A stretch of DNA of 64,000 nucleotides from Aphidius gifuensis. Taxonomy: Eukaryota; Arthropoda; Insecta; Hymenoptera; Braconidae. Numbering within the stretch: position 1 is the stretch's first letter; the number at the start of each line of letters is the position of its first letter. The notes beneath the pieces are model-generated. The model made no database searches. It was not told the origin of the DNA and saw nothing but the letters and a program-made list of their open reading frames with translations. The position numbers were made by a program, and so were the translations under genes. Positions 62,366-64,000 of this stretch are shown piece by piece. The stretch is taken from NCBI RefSeq assembly GCF_014905175.1, contig NC_057791.1:25222543-25286542 (forward strand), written 5' to 3'.

Positions 62366-62385
62366 ATAACATAACATAACATAAC
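62366..62385. repeat. Pentamer microsatellite (ATAAC)4
   Basis: Four perfect copies of ataac follow a (TA)n tract. Confidence 0.9.
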
Positions 62386-62907
62386 ATATATATAAGCATA
62401 TTCCCACAGTCTATACTCTTGGCTGTAGTACAGGTATGAATCAAGGGCGCACCTGCGATATCATGCGAAAAGAGAATAAAGAAAGAGGAAAGAAAAGGAA
62501 AAAAAAAAAAAAAAGTCGCGAGGTCACCGGAAACCAGTTTTAGCAGTTGAAGAATTGTCTTGTTCATTTTATTTGAAATTTATTTTTTTTCTCTGTGTAT
62601 ATATTTTAATTATTTATTTATTTATTTATATATAGGAAACAATTAATAATTTAGCATACATTACATAATAATTATATGTATTGAACATAATATATATACA
62701 TATATACACAAAGAGGAAGAGGAATATTAAAGATAGGCCATTGATCCAGACGAATGAGTCTTTGAGCCTTTCAAAAGGACAAGAACCACAAGAACTCTGC
62801 TGATCGATTGGCGTTAGAAATTTGTATATATATATTTATAACTTGCACGTCACGGATCGTGAGAATTGATCCAGAAGAAGCAGAATCAAAAAAAGATTGA
62901 ATACAAG

Positions 62908-62932
62908 CATCCATCCATCCATCCATCCATCC
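62908..62932. repeat. Tetramer microsatellite (CCAT)n
   Basis: About six perfect copies of ccat occur in an otherwise unique patch. Confidence 0.9.
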
Positions 62933-64000
62933 AACCAACTGTATACCTGTGCATACCTAAAAAAAAAAAGAAAGAAAATATAAAAAAGAGAAACTACAAA
63001 AAAGGGAGGCTCGATGATGGTGAGTATTATTTGATGGTCAGGATGTTTCCGGGAAGAACTGATGATGATGCTGTAAAATACATCTCTATCTATCTATCTA
63101 TTTATATATATTTATATTAATTTTTTCATAATATTATTATTATGGAAAAAAATTGAATGATAAAAAATATATAAGCTAGAACACTGTCAATGGCACTGGA
63201 AGAATTCACGGGGGATTAAGTAACAGTCCCGTGGAGCTCTCGTGTCATACACAGCGATCAGCTAAGCAACTTTATTATATTATTATATTTATTTTATTTA
63301 ATTTAATATTTAATTTTATATATTGCAGAATACTCAAACAACACTACACGCACAATATAATATAACACATCTTATCGTGATATAATAATTATGTCTATAT
63401 AGCTTTTTTTTTTTTTTTTTCTTTGATTAATCAACAATGAATTATTTATATTTTTATTTCAGGTACATACAAGTATGCACTGACTCGTTTATTTAATTTA
63501 TATTATATTTATTCATATATATATAGGTAAAATGCTGAATATAACTTGTTGCCACGCACCTGTTGCCGGGCACTGACCACCTTCATCATCATCATCATCA
63601 TCATACGTGTAATTGATGTAATGATAATTTAAACAATATTGAATTGTTTAAATTCCAGTCTGGATTATAATCTTTACTTAGAAAAAAAAAGAATTTGTTT
63701 ACAAGTTGGCATCTTTTAATATAATAAAAATAATAAAAATAATAAAATACATTAAATTAAATTCCAGCTAATTAACGGTAAATTTTATACACATATCTTT
63801 ATTTATATTTAATTTTATATTGTAAGCAAGCAAGCAATTAGCTCTTTTGTAATATTTTATATATATAGTAATACCTTTTTTACGTGTACAAAAGTCATAA
63901 AATAAAAAAAATTACGTATTTTATGGCGAAAAAATCATAGCTTGCTTTAATTATCTACAATTTTTTATATTTTATACAGGTATACATGGCTATACCTAGA

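Larger units (their letters stand above)
61768..64000. other. Right-hand end, probable intron or 5' region
   Basis: No coding exon was identified. It contains (ATAAC)n at 62366-62385, (CCAT)n at 62908-62932, (CTAT)n at about 63086-63103, TA repeats and CACCTG E-boxes near 62450 and 63557. Unique GC-richer patches at 62750-62880 and 63190-63270 might be non-coding exons or enhancers. Confidence 0.35.

Noticed and set aside
62866..63120. 84-codon open frame containing Ser/Ile/His/Pro repeats
   Set aside because: It is built from the CCAT and CTAT microsatellites.
1..64000. tRNA, rRNA, CRISPR arrays, viral or transposase genes
   Set aside because: No cloverleaf with A/B boxes, rRNA core, spaced repeat array, or reverse transcriptase, integrase or transposase motif was recognised by reading; a covariance-model scan would be needed to exclude small RNAs.

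Overview
The window is eukaryotic nuclear DNA from an animal, almost certainly an insect. The DNA is very AT-rich, introns are short (about 60-500 bp) with GT-AG ends, and A/T homopolymers and AAT/ATT microsatellites are everywhere. Proteins carry insect-style runs of Asn, Gln, Ser and Thr. The Pol II CTD ends in an acidic tail like that of insect Rpb1. A parasitoid wasp or other hymenopteran is my guess from composition and gene style. That is inference.

From 1 to about 56.1 kb the window is a dense, mostly conserved housekeeping neighbourhood with genes on alternating strands. Left to right: the 3' end of an F-box/LRR gene (+); an unrecognised single-pass membrane protein with a tail full of tyrosine motifs (-); NDUFAF1 (+); cardiolipin synthase (-); the largest RNA polymerase II subunit (+); an Aa_trans amino acid transporter (+); a decayed condensin CAP-G remnant riddled with small repeats (-); HAUS6/dgt6 (+); AAGAB/p34 (-); proteasome ATPase Rpt3 (-); a FADD-like adaptor (+); eIF4E (-); a tandem-RRM protein (+); PCNA (+); a BTB/C2H2 zinc-finger protein (-); a ZDHHC14/18-type palmitoyltransferase (+); ODR4 (-); SPCS2 (+); SMC3 (-); RPB3 (-); and a calumenin-like EF-hand protein (-). 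From about 56.1 kb to the end there is no confident gene. That stretch has a candidate first coding exon at 61684 and clusters of E-box and Su(H)-like motifs, which looks like the 5' regulatory region of a gene lying to the right.

Exon boundaries were worked out by hand. For every gene marked complete the exon lengths add up to a multiple of three, and several lengths match the human protein closely (PCNA 261 aa, RPB3 275 aa, ODR4 456 aa against about 454).

Points that most deserve a second look: (1) a perfect 95-bp tandem duplication that breaks the RPB1 frame, where removing one copy restores it exactly; (2) an in-frame 522-bp optional segment in the FADD-like gene that would insert a membrane helix between the death-effector and death domains; (3) a broken CAP-G copy containing foldback and 21-bp tandem repeats, beside a perfect E2F site facing HAUS6; (4) two alternative C-termini, and a possible 33-nt microexon, in the palmitoyltransferase; (5) the membrane adaptor with about 18-20 tyrosine motifs; (6) the regulatory-looking gene desert at the right end.
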